Shown: piece after piece, positions 1 through 8,835 of the stretch
Layout of the letters: each line of letters opens with the position of its first letter
How positions within the stretch are numbered: the first letter of the stretch is position 1
NCBI RefSeq assembly: GCF_003987135.1
Contig: NZ_PIPJ01000011.1
Span: 1-64,000 of the forward strand
Direction: 5' to 3'
Source: Aliidiomarina iranensis
GTDB taxonomy: Bacteria; Pseudomonadota; Gammaproteobacteria; Enterobacterales; Alteromonadaceae
DNA length: 64,000 bases
Translations under genes and position numbers: made by a program
Notes under the pieces: model-generated
The model's database searches: none
Seen by the model: the letters and a program-made list of their open reading frames with translations, nothing else
Told to the model about the DNA's origin: nothing

Positions 1-16
1 ATGCGCTTGCCCTCAT

Positions 17-220
17 TTAGCTGCAAGCCACTACCACCGCAACTACCGGCATAATGCAAACTACACACCGTCGTGCGGATTTGATTCCCATAACATCATC
101 ATTCTGTTCAGCACTTGCAAAGGGGGGTAAAAAAACATTGTTTGGGATATCTTGTGCTTTAGCAGTACCACTAAGCAAAAAGAGGCTAGCTAGTAGAAAT
201 AAAACGTTGAATGTGCGCAT
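17..220 (-). CDS. small exported protein of unknown function
   Basis: A 67-aa product. The first ~23 residues form a clear Sec signal peptide: Met-Arg-Thr start, a hydrophobic core rich in Leu, and an A-K-A cleavage-like end before QD. The mature part is only about 44 residues, with two Cys near the C-terminus (VVCIMP and a terminal ACS) and a hydrophobic tail. I chose the ATG at 220 because an AAGGA Shine-Dalgarno lies 9 nt upstream; a longer in-frame start at 253 has none. An AT-rich promoter with a perfect palindrome lies upstream. I do not recognise the family. A short secreted or membrane-associated peptide is all the sequence supports. Confidence 0.55.
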   Translation of the reverse strand: MRTFNVLFLLASLFLLSGTAKAQDIPNNVFLPPFASAEQNDDVMGIKSARRCVVCIMPVVAVVVACS

Positions 221-341
221 TTTTAGGCGTCCTTGTAGAGAATATATCCTCAAAATTAGAGGTTATGTACGCTCCATATCAGCCAATAATGATTCGCACG
301 GGTTTAGCTTTAAATAAAAAACAACAATAAGCAAACAATTT

Positions 342-369
342 ATTATATAAATTGTAACAAAATGTTACA
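342..369 (-). promoter_or_regulatory. promoter with palindromic operator-like site
   Basis: On the minus strand a perfect -10 hexamer TATAAT (347-342) lies 16 nt downstream of TGTAAC (369-364). The -35 region coincides with a perfect inverted repeat, TGTAACA-AAA-TGTTACA (353-369). The arrangement suggests a repressor or activator site controlling the small exported protein. The factor is not identifiable from sequence alone. Confidence 0.4.
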
Positions 370-439
370 GAACTTTTGATTTTATCTATTTCAGCGGGGG
401 GTGCTATTGTTTGATTCGTACAATGGGGGTGGGTAGAGA

Positions 440-492
440 AAACGTCTGCCATCGTTGTGCTTACTGGGGAACAGGTAAGCTCGATGGCAGAG
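440..492 (-). terminator. terminator-like hairpin downstream of glnS
   Basis: A 10-bp perfect stem (446-455 with 483-492) encloses a second 6-bp stem (460-465 with 476-481) and a 10-nt loop. On the minus strand the hairpin is followed by CGTTTTCTC, a weak U-tract. It lies about 70 nt past the glnS stop, so a Rho-independent terminator of glnS is the simplest reading. The two-tier stem is larger than usual for a terminator. The rest of 221-562 holds only the small gene's AT-rich promoter and nothing else I can identify. Confidence 0.6.
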
Positions 493-562
493 GATAGATC
501 TTTCAGTGTTTAAATTAACGCTAAAATCACGCTATGTTAATGCGGATAAGTTTCTTCATTTT

Positions 563-2230
563 TTAATCAGCAATTTTCGCCCAACTATCGCGTAAGCCAA
601 CTGTCCGATTAAAAACAAGCTTTTGGGTGGTTGAATCTTTGCTATCTAGGCAAAAATAACCCATACGCTCAAATTGAAAGCCCTGCTCTGCTTCAGCTTT
701 TGCCAATGAAGGCTCTACAAAACCATTCATTACTACCAACGATTCTGGGTTTAATGCTTCATCTATGGTTTCTGCTGCTCCGGGGTTCGGCACACTAAAC
801 AACCGATCGTATAAACGAATTTCGGCCGGTATTCCATGTTTAGCAGATACCCAGTGAATTACCCCTTTTACTTTGCGCCCATCGGCAGGATCTACGCCAA
901 GTGTTTCAGGGTCGTAACTGCAGAAAATAGTGGTTATTTCACCATTCGCATCTTTCTCTACGCGTTCCGCTTTAATCACATAAGCATTGCGCAAACGCAC
1001 TTCTTTGCCTAATACCAAGCGTTTAAATTTTTTGTTCGCCTCTTCACGGAAATCTTCGCGTTCAATGTAAAGCTCACGAGTAAATGGTACATCACGTGTG
1101 CCCATGGCTTCATTGTTCGGATGGTTCGGTGATTGCAAGGTTTCAGTTGTATCTTCAGCGAAATTTTCGATAACTACTTTTACTGGATCTAACACCGCAA
1201 GAGAACGCGGAGCATTTTCGTTGAGATCGTCGCGAATGCACGATTCTAAAATGCCCATCTCAACCATGTTATCCATTTTCGTAACACCAATTCGATGTGC
1301 GAACTCACGAATAGAGCCCGGCGTATATCCGCGGCGCCGTAAGCCCGCAATCGTAGGCATGCGCGGATCATCCCAACCACTTACGTAATTTTCGGTAACC
1401 AATAAGTTTAACTTACGTTTACTCATCACAGTGTATTCAAGGTTCAACCGAGAAAATTCAATTTGTTGCGGATGACACGGAATACTAATGTTATCCAGCA
1501 CCCAATCATACAAGCGGCGGTTATCTTGGAACTCTAACGTGCACAGAGAGTGCGTAATACCTTCAAGGGCATCGGAAATACAGTGGGTAAAATCGTACAT
1601 TGGGTAAACACACCACTTATCACCGGTTTGATGATGATGAACATGGCGTATGCGATAAATGATGGGATCACGCATGCACATGAACGGTGATGCCATATCG
1701 ATTTTAGCACGCAGTGAGCAATGCCCTTCTGGGTATTCGCCAGCTGTCATTTTTGCAAACTCAGCTAAATTCTCAGCCACTGAAGTATCGCGATAGGGGC
1801 TATTTTTACCTGGCTCTTTCAGCGTGCCACGCAATTCACGAATCATTTCTTGCGGTGAGAAATCAACATAGGCCAGGCCTTTTTCGATAAGCTCAACAGC
1901 AAAACCATGGAGAGCATCAAAGTAATTTGATGAATACCGCTCTTTCCCTTCCCACTCATAACCTAACCAGCGCACATCTGCTTTAATTGCGCTCACATAT
2001 TCCATGCTTTCTTTGAGTGGGTTGGTATCATCAAAGCGCAGATTACAGGTGCCTTGATAATCATCAGCAATGCCAAAATTCAATACAATCGATTTCGCAT
2101 GGCCAATGTGTAAATAGCCGTTTGGCTCAGGCGGAAAGCGTGTGTGTACTGCACTATGTTTACCCGATGCCAAATCCTGATCGATGATCTTACGAATAAA
2201 ATTGTTTGAGCGAGAGGCGCTTTCGGCCAT
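563..2230 (-). CDS. glnS: glutaminyl-tRNA synthetase
   Basis: Class I aminoacyl-tRNA synthetase that charges tRNA-Gln with glutamine in the cytoplasm. The 555-aa length matches E. coli GlnRS (about 554). The HIGH signature is at residues 41-44 within [12 protein letters not shown], and the KMSKS-equivalent appears as VMSKRKL at 268-274. The C-terminal half is the beta-barrel anticodon-binding region ([10 protein letters not shown] through to the end). The ATG at 2230 has a GGAG ribosome-binding site about 10 nt upstream. The gene stands alone, with a hairpin terminator downstream. Confidence 0.98.
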   Translation of the reverse strand: MAESASRSNNFIRKIIDQDLASGKHSAVHTRFPPEPNGYLHIGHAKSIVLNFGIADDYQGTCNLRFDDTNPLKESMEYVSAIKADVRWLGYEWEGKERYSSNYFDALHGFAVELIEKGLAYVDFSPQEMIRELRGTLKEPGKNSPYRDTSVAENLAEFAKMTAGEYPEGHCSLRAKIDMASPFMCMRDPIIYRIRHVHHHQTGDKWCVYPMYDFTHCISDALEGITHSLCTLEFQDNRRLYDWVLDNISIPCHPQQIEFSRLNLEYTVMSKRKLNLLVTENYVSGWDDPRMPTIAGLRRRGYTPGSIREFAHRIGVTKMDNMVEMGILESCIRDDLNENAPRSLAVLDPVKVVIENFAEDTTETLQSPNHPNNEAMGTRDVPFTRELYIEREDFREEANKKFKRLVLGKEVRLRNAYVIKAERVEKDANGEITTIFCSYDPETLGVDPADGRKVKGVIHWVSAKHGIPAEIRLYDRLFSVPNPGAAETIDEALNPESLVVMNGFVEPSLAKAEAEQGFQFERMGYFCLDSKDSTTQKLVFNRTVGLRDSWAKIAD

Positions 2231-2347
2231 TCAGATATACTCCAAAATCTATCATGCTTAAATCGTTAGATGCTATTTTGCAGCGGTAACCTTACTGCCA
2301 GCATCACGTTATAAAATGGCCGTTATGATCGCAATATTATGCGCAGC

Positions 2348-3274
2348 TTACAAGCCGAAAAAACGAAGATATCGGCGCATTTGCTGCTGCCCCTCTGCCA
2401 AACTCATAGGTTTAAAGCGAATCTTGGCTCCGGGCATGCATTGCGCGAGGCGAAAACCATCGAGCGGGAGTATATTCCCAAGCTTTGGATAACCACCAAG
2501 GGTTTGCCGATCCTCTAACATGATAATCGGTTGGCCGTTTGCCGGCACTTGCACCGCACCGTAACTTACCCCTTCAGAAAGGAAACTCTTATTCGGCGTA
2601 ACAATAGCAGGCCCTTCCAAACGCGCCCCCATACGGTTACTGTTTTGGCTTAGGCTATAGGTGCTGTGCCAAAGGGTTTGCCACGCTTCTTTGCTAAAAT
2701 CTTGCTGCTGATAGCCCGGTATAAGATTTAATACGATGTCTTGGCTAATTTCTGGCAAGTATTGCATAGGTATTTCGCGGCTAATTGGCTCTTCCGGCAA
2801 ATGCCCACAAGGCAGCTCATCGCCGGCCTTCAAAGCGCCACCATTACCATCTAAACCGCCAAGTTGATCTCGTTGCACAGTTGCTCTGCTGGCCAACACA
2901 GGCTGTGTTTGAAAGCCCATACTCACCGCTAAGTACGCACGAAAGCCATAACGCGGCGTACCAAACTTGAGGCGATCCCCTTGCCGCACCCAAAAACTCC
3001 GCCATGGTGGCTGCGGTTCACCGTTCAGTGTTAGGTTTAGATCGCCGCCCGTTACCGCCACCATTATCTGTGTTCGTGATTCGAGCTCTAAACCACCGGC
3101 GGTAACTTCAATCAGCGCCGCATCGGGATCATTATCCAATAGCCGGTTGGCCCAACTTGCCGATTTAGCATCAAGTGGGCCACCTCGGGTAACACCTAAA
3201 TGTTGATAGCGAAGCCTGCCGGTATCTTGCAACAAACTGAGAATACCGCCTTTTAAAACGCGAAAACCGGTCAT
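2348..3274 (-). CDS. pxpC: 5-oxoprolinase subunit C
   Basis: Carboxyltransferase-domain subunit (KipA/YbgK, allophanate hydrolase subunit 2-like), 308 aa, within the family's usual 300-330. In the PxpABC complex, PxpB and PxpC phosphorylate 5-oxoproline using ATP and PxpA opens the ring to give glutamate. Family-typical segments include GGLLS-like start residues (KGGILSLLQDTGR), RDQLGGLDGNG and the C-terminal EDRQTLGGYPKLG. The start overlaps the pxpB stop by 4 bp (ATGA), so translation is coupled. It is the last gene of the operon. Confidence 0.93.
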   Translation of the reverse strand: MTGFRVLKGGILSLLQDTGRLRYQHLGVTRGGPLDAKSASWANRLLDNDPDAALIEVTAGGLELESRTQIMVAVTGGDLNLTLNGEPQPPWRSFWVRQGDRLKFGTPRYGFRAYLAVSMGFQTQPVLASRATVQRDQLGGLDGNGGALKAGDELPCGHLPEEPISREIPMQYLPEISQDIVLNLIPGYQQQDFSKEAWQTLWHSTYSLSQNSNRMGARLEGPAIVTPNKSFLSEGVSYGAVQVPANGQPIIMLEDRQTLGGYPKLGNILPLDGFRLAQCMPGAKIRFKPMSLAEGQQQMRRYLRFFGL

Positions 3275-4092
3275 ACGGCGCCTCCTAATTGAGCTTGGTT
3301 TTTGGCTTTCGCGTGTTCATATTCCGCCTTAGATATTGCCTTGAAACGAATACGATCCCCCACTTGCACCGGAGTGAGCTCATGGTTTTTCGGCTCAAAC
3401 CAAGTAAACGGGCTGTAGCCTATGATGTGCCAGCCACCTGGCGATGCCTGCGGATAAACGGCCGTTTGTGCTTCCGCAATACCAACACTGCCAGCCCCAA
3501 TATTTTTGCGTGGGTTGGCTAATCGTGGAAGTTGCAAGGCCTTATCTAATGCGCCTAGATATGCAAAACCCGGTGCAAAGCCGAGCGCATAAACTTGGTA
3601 ATCTCGGCCACTATGCCGCGCAATCACTTCGTTGCGCGCTAAGCCGGTTTGCTCACAAACAAACGCCATATCGTTTTCCGCAACGTTATCATCAAGCTCG
3701 TAGTAGTAAATAGGAACCTCAACCAATTTACCTGGGGCACCTGAATCGGCCGACCACGGGCTGCACAACCATGGTGTATCGCTCGCTATGGTATTCAACA
3801 CCTGCTCTAAATCGTAGGTGCCAATAGCTCGAGGCTCGTAATACACAAGTAAACTGGCATACGAGGGCACAACTTCGTAAACCACATCGTTTAATTCCGC
3901 AATAATCTGAGCGCGCAGGCTTGCTAAAAACCCTGGCATACAGGGATCGAGCTGTTCGCCGAACTGCATGAGAACCGCATCTACCCCAGCATGAACGAAG
4001 GTTGGTTCCGGCCGTTTTGAGTTCTCTGCAACCTCACCCGCAATTTTTTCAGCGCCAAGGCTATTTGCATTTGATTTTGCATCACTACTCAT
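3271..4092 (-). CDS. pxpB: 5-oxoprolinase subunit B
   Basis: KipI/YbgJ-family ATP-dependent subunit of 5-oxoprolinase. The conserved core includes VVPSYASLLVYYEP, a long YALGFAPGFAYLG motif, and VYPQASPGGWHIIG near the C-terminus. At 273 aa it is longer than the E. coli subunit (about 218). The excess is mostly an N-terminal extension of some 35 residues, low in complexity and charged, before FVHAGVDAVLMQF. It overlaps pxpA by 4 bp and pxpC by 4 bp, giving tight coupling and probably equal subunit supply. Confidence 0.92.
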   Translation of the reverse strand: MSSDAKSNANSLGAEKIAGEVAENSKRPEPTFVHAGVDAVLMQFGEQLDPCMPGFLASLRAQIIAELNDVVYEVVPSYASLLVYYEPRAIGTYDLEQVLNTIASDTPWLCSPWSADSGAPGKLVEVPIYYYELDDNVAENDMAFVCEQTGLARNEVIARHSGRDYQVYALGFAPGFAYLGALDKALQLPRLANPRKNIGAGSVGIAEAQTAVYPQASPGGWHIIGYSPFTWFEPKNHELTPVQVGDRIRFKAISKAEYEHAKAKNQAQLGGAV

Positions 4093-4847
4093 GAAAATTC
4101 CTTGCCGTTGCGAATACGCTTAACCGCATCTAAAGCCTCTGGCGTATCACCATGCACGCATAGCGTATCAACCTGAATCGCGATTGTTTTGCCATTGATG
4201 CTGGTAACGGTTCCCGTTTGCGCAAGCTGCAATGCCTGCTTATGCATTGCGGCCACATCATGAATAACTGCTTTAGGCTCGCTGCGAGGCACGAGGGCGC
4301 CAGTATCGGTATACGCGCGATCAGCAAAGGCCTCAAACCACAAGTTGATCCCCTCGTTCGCGGCCATCGTTTGCCAGTGTTGCACATTCTCTTGGGCTAA
4401 CATCACTAAGGGTAACTTATCATCGAATGCTTTTATGGCACGCAAAATAGCCATAAAGGTAGCATCATTACGTAACATATCGTGATAAAGCGCTCCATGG
4501 GGTTTCACATAAGCAATTGCGGTATTTTTCGCGCGGCAAAAACCATCTAGGGCCGCCATTTGGTATAACACAGTAGCTTCTACTTCTTGTGCGCTTAACG
4601 CCATTGAGCGGCGGCCAAACCCGAGTAAATCTGGATAGGCCGGGTGCGCCCCGATTTTTACCTTGTGGTTTACGGCAAGCGCCACGGTTTTTTGCATGAT
4701 TACAGGGTCGCCCGCATGGAAGCCGCAGGCTACATTAGCACAATCGATGTAGGGCATGATGGCCGCATCGTTACCCATTTGCCACGGCCCAAGCCCCTCA
4801 CCGAGATCGCAATTTAATAGAATTCGATTATTTGCCATCGCGCTCAT
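4089..4847 (-). CDS. pxpA: 5-oxoprolinase subunit A (LamB/YcsF family)
   Basis: YcsF-family subunit that hydrolyses the phosphorylated 5-oxoproline intermediate to glutamate. Recognised by NCDLGEGLG at the N-terminus, DCANVACGFHAGDP, IGAHPAYPDLLGFGRR and YVKPHGALYHDM. At 252 aa it is full length. Two starts are possible. The ATG at 4847 has AAAAGG only 2 nt away, while the ATG at 4838 puts the same element about 11 nt upstream; either gives an intact enzyme. The gene overlaps the 3' end of the upstream membrane-protein gene, consistent with one operon. Confidence 0.94.
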   Translation of the reverse strand: MSAMANNRILLNCDLGEGLGPWQMGNDAAIMPYIDCANVACGFHAGDPVIMQKTVALAVNHKVKIGAHPAYPDLLGFGRRSMALSAQEVEATVLYQMAALDGFCRAKNTAIAYVKPHGALYHDMLRNDATFMAILRAIKAFDDKLPLVMLAQENVQHWQTMAANEGINLWFEAFADRAYTDTGALVPRSEPKAVIHDVAAMHKQALQLAQTGTVTSINGKTIAIQVDTLCVHGDTPEALDAVKRIRNGKEFS

Positions 4848-5229
4848 TGCCTTTTTGATATTTCTCGGAAAACCGCACTTGCATCAAAAAGAAGGTATAA
4901 ATACCGATGCCAAGGGCAGCGATCCACATTGTTGGCCAGCCCAAATACCAAAGCCGATGCTCAAAGAAAATAGCAATGGTGCCTACCAAACCGAAGGTAG
5001 TGAGCGCCGTAGCGGCGTAAGTGCCGAATACAGCGCCTTTTTGCACTGCATCTATACGCATTAAGCCCGCAATTGTACCTAAAATTATCCCCCAAGCAAT
5101 TGGGTTAAAGGCTTGATACCAGTTCAAGCCTGTACTTGCGATTAAACGCAATAAATCTTGTGGATCAGAAAGCAGTAGCAGCAAACCTATGGGCGCTGTT
5201 ACTAACGCAATTATTCGTTGTATGTTCAT
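4828..5229 (-). CDS. putative membrane protein in the 5-oxoprolinase operon
   Basis: A 133-aa hydrophobic protein with about four predicted membrane helices: near residues 5-22, 42-58, 68-90 and 97-115. A charged, basic C-terminal tail (RFSEKYQKGNERDGK) follows. It has no signal peptide and no motif I recognise. It is the first gene of the pxp operon, and its end overlaps pxpA by about 20 bp. Guilt by association suggests a link to 5-oxoproline handling, but it is too short to resemble the usual permeases, so function is unknown. Confidence 0.7.
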   Translation of the reverse strand: MNIQRIIALVTAPIGLLLLLSDPQDLLRLIASTGLNWYQAFNPIAWGIILGTIAGLMRIDAVQKGAVFGTYAATALTTFGLVGTIAIFFEHRLWYLGWPTMWIAALGIGIYTFFLMQVRFSEKYQKGNERDGK

Positions 5230-5345
5230 GTTTTATCCATGCTGTTGAGCCTATGGCAGATAATGCCAGATACGAAATCAGAAACAAACCATAACCAACA
5301 TTGATCTCGCGCAATAATGAGATTTAGTGAAGCGTCATAATGTAC

Positions 5346-5362
5346 CCAGTTACCAACTGGAG
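5346..5362 (+). promoter_or_regulatory. palindrome overlapping the ompW ribosome-binding site
   Basis: CCAGTT-ACC-AACTGG (5346-5360) is a perfect inverted repeat, and its last bases are part of the GGAG Shine-Dalgarno (5359-5362) of the OmpW gene. A small hairpin or a protein bound here could limit translation. This is an inference from sequence only. Confidence 0.3.
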
Positions 5363-5369
5363 AAACATT

Positions 5370-6068
5370 ATGAAAACTAAATTATCGCTAATCGCTATCG
5401 CCCTTTCTGCCTTTGCAGCCACTCCTGCCATGGCTGATTTTTCTATTAATGTTGGCGCAATTAGCGTGATGCCCGATGAGAGCAGCAGCAATTTAAACGT
5501 GATTGAGGATGTTGCCGGCCTGCCAGCGGGCTCCACCTCTGTTGGCGTGAATAATAATACCCAGCTGGGCCTTACTTTTGATTATAAATTCAATGATAAC
5601 TTTGGCTTACAGCTTATTGCCGCCACACCATTTAGCCACAACTTAAAAGTAAAAGGTTCAGCTATTGATGGGCTCAATATTGGTAAAACCAAACATTTAC
5701 CACCTACTTTAATGGCACAATACCACTTTACCCAGCATGCTACGTTTCAACCTTTCGTGGGCATTGGCTTGAACTACACCACATTTTTCGATGAAAAAGT
5801 AAGTGGTGACCTTGAAGGTGCGTTAATTGATTTAGATGTTACCACGGCTAGCGATGATGTGAGCTTGAGCCTTTCTGAATCATGGGGCCTCGCGTTACAA
5901 GCTGGTTTTAACTACGAGCTCAATGAAAAAATGGGCATTCACTTCATGGTAAGTAAAATAGCGATTGATACTACCGGCAATGTAAAAGTGAATGGCAACA
6001 CTGTGCAAAGCGTAAATGTAGATATCGACCCGCTCGTAGCCATGCTTGGATTTCGCTGGAAAATATAA
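5370..6068 (+). CDS. ompW: OmpW family outer-membrane protein
   Basis: Eight-stranded outer-membrane beta-barrel of the OmpW family, thought to form a narrow channel for small hydrophobic molecules. The precursor is 232 aa, with a signal peptide (MKTKLSLIAIALSAF... ending A-M-A) and a mature start at DFSINVGAIS. Typical features are LGLTFDYKFNDNFGLQLIAA, PPTLMAQYHF and a final aromatic-rich strand (VAMLGFRWKI). I chose the start at 5370 because GGAG lies 7 nt upstream; the in-frame ATG at 5340 would spoil the signal peptide. It stands alone, with a terminator downstream. Confidence 0.9.
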   Translation: MKTKLSLIAIALSAFAATPAMADFSINVGAISVMPDESSSNLNVIEDVAGLPAGSTSVGVNNNTQLGLTFDYKFNDNFGLQLIAATPFSHNLKVKGSAIDGLNIGKTKHLPPTLMAQYHFTQHATFQPFVGIGLNYTTFFDEKVSGDLEGALIDLDVTTASDDVSLSLSESWGLALQAGFNYELNEKMGIHFMVSKIAIDTTGNVKVNGNTVQSVNVDIDPLVAMLGFRWKI

Positions 6069-6107
6069 AGCCGAAGTTAACTGTTTGTAAGTAACATGTA
6101 ACTAACG

Positions 6108-6145
6108 AAAAAGCGCCGAGCAAATATTTTGTTCGGCGCTTTTAG
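6108..6145 (+). terminator. bidirectional Rho-independent terminator
   Basis: AAAAGCGCCGAGCAAA and TTTGTTCGGCGCTTTT form a near-perfect stem around a 4-nt loop, with A and T runs on both sides. It can stop transcription from ompW on plus and from the alpha/beta hydrolase gene on minus. Confidence 0.85.
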
Positions 6146-6158
6146 ATTTAAATCATTG

Positions 6159-7094
6159 CTATAAATCGTTCAGAAACTTGAGAATACGCTGGTTAACGAG
6201 CTCTGCTTGCTCTAAATGTGGTGTATGCCCGGCACCTTCAACGGTAAGAAAATCAACTACGTAGGCATCGGCTTGCACGCCCTCGGAATAACTATAGGGC
6301 ACTACCGCATCTTGCGTGCCCCAAATCAATAGCGTTGGTTGCCGCTGTTCTTTTGTTGTTCGGTAATACGCGGGGTGATTCTCGGTTGTAAACGCGTAAA
6401 ACGACGAGGTTAATGCTTGTGTGAAACCACGAAAGGTTAACTGGGCATCGTAAGCCGTTTGCATTGCTGCAGAATCTTCCTCAGATAAATATGGCGCGGC
6501 TATGCTTTGTTGTATGGTTGGCACGTAGAAACCAGATAGCATGTAGTAGCCGATTCGCTCAGGCATGGGTGGTGGCTGCAACGGCTGGTGCAAGGGCGCA
6601 ATAAGAATATTGCCCGCAACCCGTTGCGGGTGGTTTGCGGCCGTGCGCATCACTACCGCGCCTCCCATAGATAACCCCGCCAACACCACTGGCTCTTGAA
6701 TATCTAAAGCATCGAGCAATTCTATGAGCTGTTTCTCGAACACGGCACCGGTGTATTGCACGCGAGGCCGATCGGAGTAACCGCGGCCGAATAAATCATA
6801 ACGAAGAACTCGGTATCCGGCGCTTTCCAAGGCCCGGTATGTGCCGCCCCAGATCGCCATTGGAATACTGAAACCGTGCACAAGTACCACCACAGGCGCA
6901 TTTTCCGGGCCGGCTATTTGGTAATGAGTGTAGCCATCGGTGAGTTCAACAAAATCGCCAGGCGCTTGCGCTCGAGTTTCCACGTTTAAACGTTGCGATT
7001 CTACAAAATTCTTTTGGTGGGCAATAAATACATAAGCTAATACCGCCAATAACAATAGCACCAAGCCAATGCCAAACCATTTTAAAACTCTCAT
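6159..7094 (-). CDS. alpha/beta hydrolase, membrane-anchored
   Basis: A 311-aa serine hydrolase. An N-terminal helix (about residues 6-25) anchors it in or exports it across the inner membrane. The catalytic fold follows, with oxyanion motif LVHGFS at 71-76, nucleophile S142 in GLSMGG, D262 in GTQDAVVP and H290 in GAGHTPH. The triad is complete. The substrate cannot be told; esterases, lipases and C-C hydrolases share this pattern. A good AAGGA site lies upstream of the ATG. It is the last gene of a same-strand run that begins at 11829, though the 78-nt gap to PhzF leaves operon membership open. Confidence 0.88.
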   Translation of the reverse strand: MRVLKWFGIGLVLLLLAVLAYVFIAHQKNFVESQRLNVETRAQAPGDFVELTDGYTHYQIAGPENAPVVVLVHGFSIPMAIWGGTYRALESAGYRVLRYDLFGRGYSDRPRVQYTGAVFEKQLIELLDALDIQEPVVLAGLSMGGAVVMRTAANHPQRVAGNILIAPLHQPLQPPPMPERIGYYMLSGFYVPTIQQSIAAPYLSEEDSAAMQTAYDAQLTFRGFTQALTSSFYAFTTENHPAYYRTTKEQRQPTLLIWGTQDAVVPYSYSEGVQADAYVVDFLTVEGAGHTPHLEQAELVNQRILKFLNDL

Positions 7095-7172
7095 TCATTT
7101 TCCTTTTTGAAGTTCACTAGGCGTTTTTTAAGGCTCACTTTATAGGGGAAGGCACTCTTTACAGGGAAAGGC

Positions 7173-7976
7173 TCACTTCCCTAGCGAAATCATGCCTTGC
7201 AGATAATCTGCGGCTTGCCCAGTAAGAACAACTCGGCTGCTATTTTGCTCATCAGTAACCACCTCACAGTGAACAATACCACCTCGCTCGGAAAGCTGAG
7301 CGCCCACGAGCACTTTTTTCTTGAGCTTATTCGCCCAAAAAGGCGCTAATTCGCAATGGGCGGAACCAGTTACTGGATCCTCATTCACATTTAGCTTTGG
7401 AAAGAAGCAACGGCTTACGAAATCATGGGTATCGCCGGGTGCTGTAATAATCACACCACGGCCATCAAGTTGCGCCAACGCCGCAAAATCCGGTTTTAAT
7501 TTTGCAACAAGAGCTTCCGATTCAAGCTCCACAATATAATCATAGGCGGCTACTACATTCGCGGCCGTTATACCTAACCCATTCAATAGTGCAGGCGGCA
7601 CATTTACCACAGGCTCTGGCATGGAAGCGGGGAAATTCATGCTAAGGCCATGCTCGCTTTGCTGAACGCGCAATTCACCACTTCTCGTGCGAAATACAAT
7701 TTCAGGCTTGTTGTAATTTAAATGCTTAAACAACACATGCGCTGTGGCTAGCGTTGCATGCCCACACAAATCTACTTCCGCTTTTGGCGTGAACCACCGC
7801 AATCGAAATTCAGCCCCTTCACTCACGAAAAATGCCGTTTCTGATAAGTTATTTTCTTCCGCTATTTTTTGCAGTAAGGAATCTTCTGGCCAGCCGCCAA
7901 GTGGGCACACCGCTGCCGGATTTCCGCCGAATACATGATCAGTAAACGCATCAACTTGGTAGAGCTTTATATCCAT
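7173..7976 (-). CDS. PhzF family isomerase-like protein
   Basis: 267 aa, full length for the PhzF fold, a diaminopimelate epimerase-like pair of domains. Diagnostic motifs are FGGNPAAVCPL at 16-26, NNLSETAFF at 42-50 with the catalytic Glu at 46, DLCGHATLA and the C-terminal DPVTGSAHCELAP. Phenazine biosynthesis itself is not implied, because no other phz genes are present. Most bacterial homologues are isomerases of unknown substrate. A GAGGA site precedes the ATG, and the gene lies 24 nt downstream of the SDR gene. Confidence 0.9.
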   Translation of the reverse strand: MDIKLYQVDAFTDHVFGGNPAAVCPLGGWPEDSLLQKIAEENNLSETAFFVSEGAEFRLRWFTPKAEVDLCGHATLATAHVLFKHLNYNKPEIVFRTRSGELRVQQSEHGLSMNFPASMPEPVVNVPPALLNGLGITAANVVAAYDYIVELESEALVAKLKPDFAALAQLDGRGVIITAPGDTHDFVSRCFFPKLNVNEDPVTGSAHCELAPFWANKLKKKVLVGAQLSERGGIVHCEVVTDEQNSSRVVLTGQAADYLQGMISLGK

Positions 7977-8000
7977 AATTTCCTCACGTAACGGGTATGC

Positions 8001-8753
8001 TTATCCCATTTTCATCACGATTTTCAATGGTAGCCGCTTTATCAAAAACGCCAACGGGCGCCATGGCCAACCTGGCACATAAGCGATTTTTTTCTCTTTA
8101 TCAATGGCTTGCACCATAGCTTTAACACCAGGAACAGTATCGCACATAAAGGGCGTATTTTTTACCTTCTCATTGATTTCAGAGCGAATAAAGCCCGGCA
8201 TAATGCAGCTCACAGCAATAGGCGTGCCACTGCGCAACATATCGGCGCGAATACCTTCCGTTAAGTTCACTAACGCTGCCTTGCTGGCGGCGTAAGCGCC
8301 TAAAGCTCGAGGCATACCACGTAAGGCACTAATCGATGAGATGGTTACTAAATGGCCGGCGTTTTGCGCACGGAAGATTTCTAACGCCGCTTCACACTGA
8401 GCGAGTGCGGCAATAAAATTGGTTTCTGCGGTGAGTTTATTATATTTAAATAATCCTGTTCCGAGTGAACCACCCTTGCCCATACCGGCGTTTACAATCA
8501 CGCGATCAAGGCCACCGAACTCATCTTTAAATTCGTTAAACACCCGAAAAACGGCATCGTGATCATTCACATCAAGCGCTTTCAAGCTCACTTTTACATT
8601 CGGGTAGTTTTCCGCAATTTCGTTTTTTAGTGCTTCCAAGCGCTCTACTCGCCGTGCACATAGGGCTAAATCATGGCCCTTGACCGCAAATTGGCGCGCC
8701 ATTTCTTCGCCAAGCCCAGAGCTTGCTCCAGTAATTAAAATACGTTTACGCAT
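8001..8753 (-). CDS. short-chain dehydrogenase/reductase
   Basis: 250-aa classical SDR. The NAD(P)-binding TGASSGLG is at residues 8-15, followed by NAG at 88-90, Ser140/142 and the catalytic YAASK with Y154 and K158. R35 and R36 after the second strand suggest NADP(H) preference (inference). It belongs to a same-strand cluster with a histidine phosphatase, an APH-like kinase and an acyl-CoA dehydrogenase. In that setting it may interconvert a keto and a hydroxy acyl-CoA, as the SDR of the levulinate pathway does. The substrate is not demonstrated. Confidence 0.88.
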   Translation of the reverse strand: MRKRILITGASSGLGEEMARQFAVKGHDLALCARRVERLEALKNEIAENYPNVKVSLKALDVNDHDAVFRVFNEFKDEFGGLDRVIVNAGMGKGGSLGTGLFKYNKLTAETNFIAALAQCEAALEIFRAQNAGHLVTISSISALRGMPRALGAYAASKAALVNLTEGIRADMLRSGTPIAVSCIMPGFIRSEINEKVKNTPFMCDTVPGVKAMVQAIDKEKKIAYVPGWPWRPLAFLIKRLPLKIVMKMG

Positions 8754-8835
8754 ATATTATTTTTCCTAGTTATTCTGCTGTATTGCTATTCTTTTGTGTT
8801 TTTATTTGGCGCTCGCCGCTTGTGTGCAATGTGGC

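Noticed and set aside
7173-7976. PhzF gene as evidence of phenazine synthesis
   Set aside because: No other phenazine gene is present; PhzF-like isomerases are common outside that pathway.
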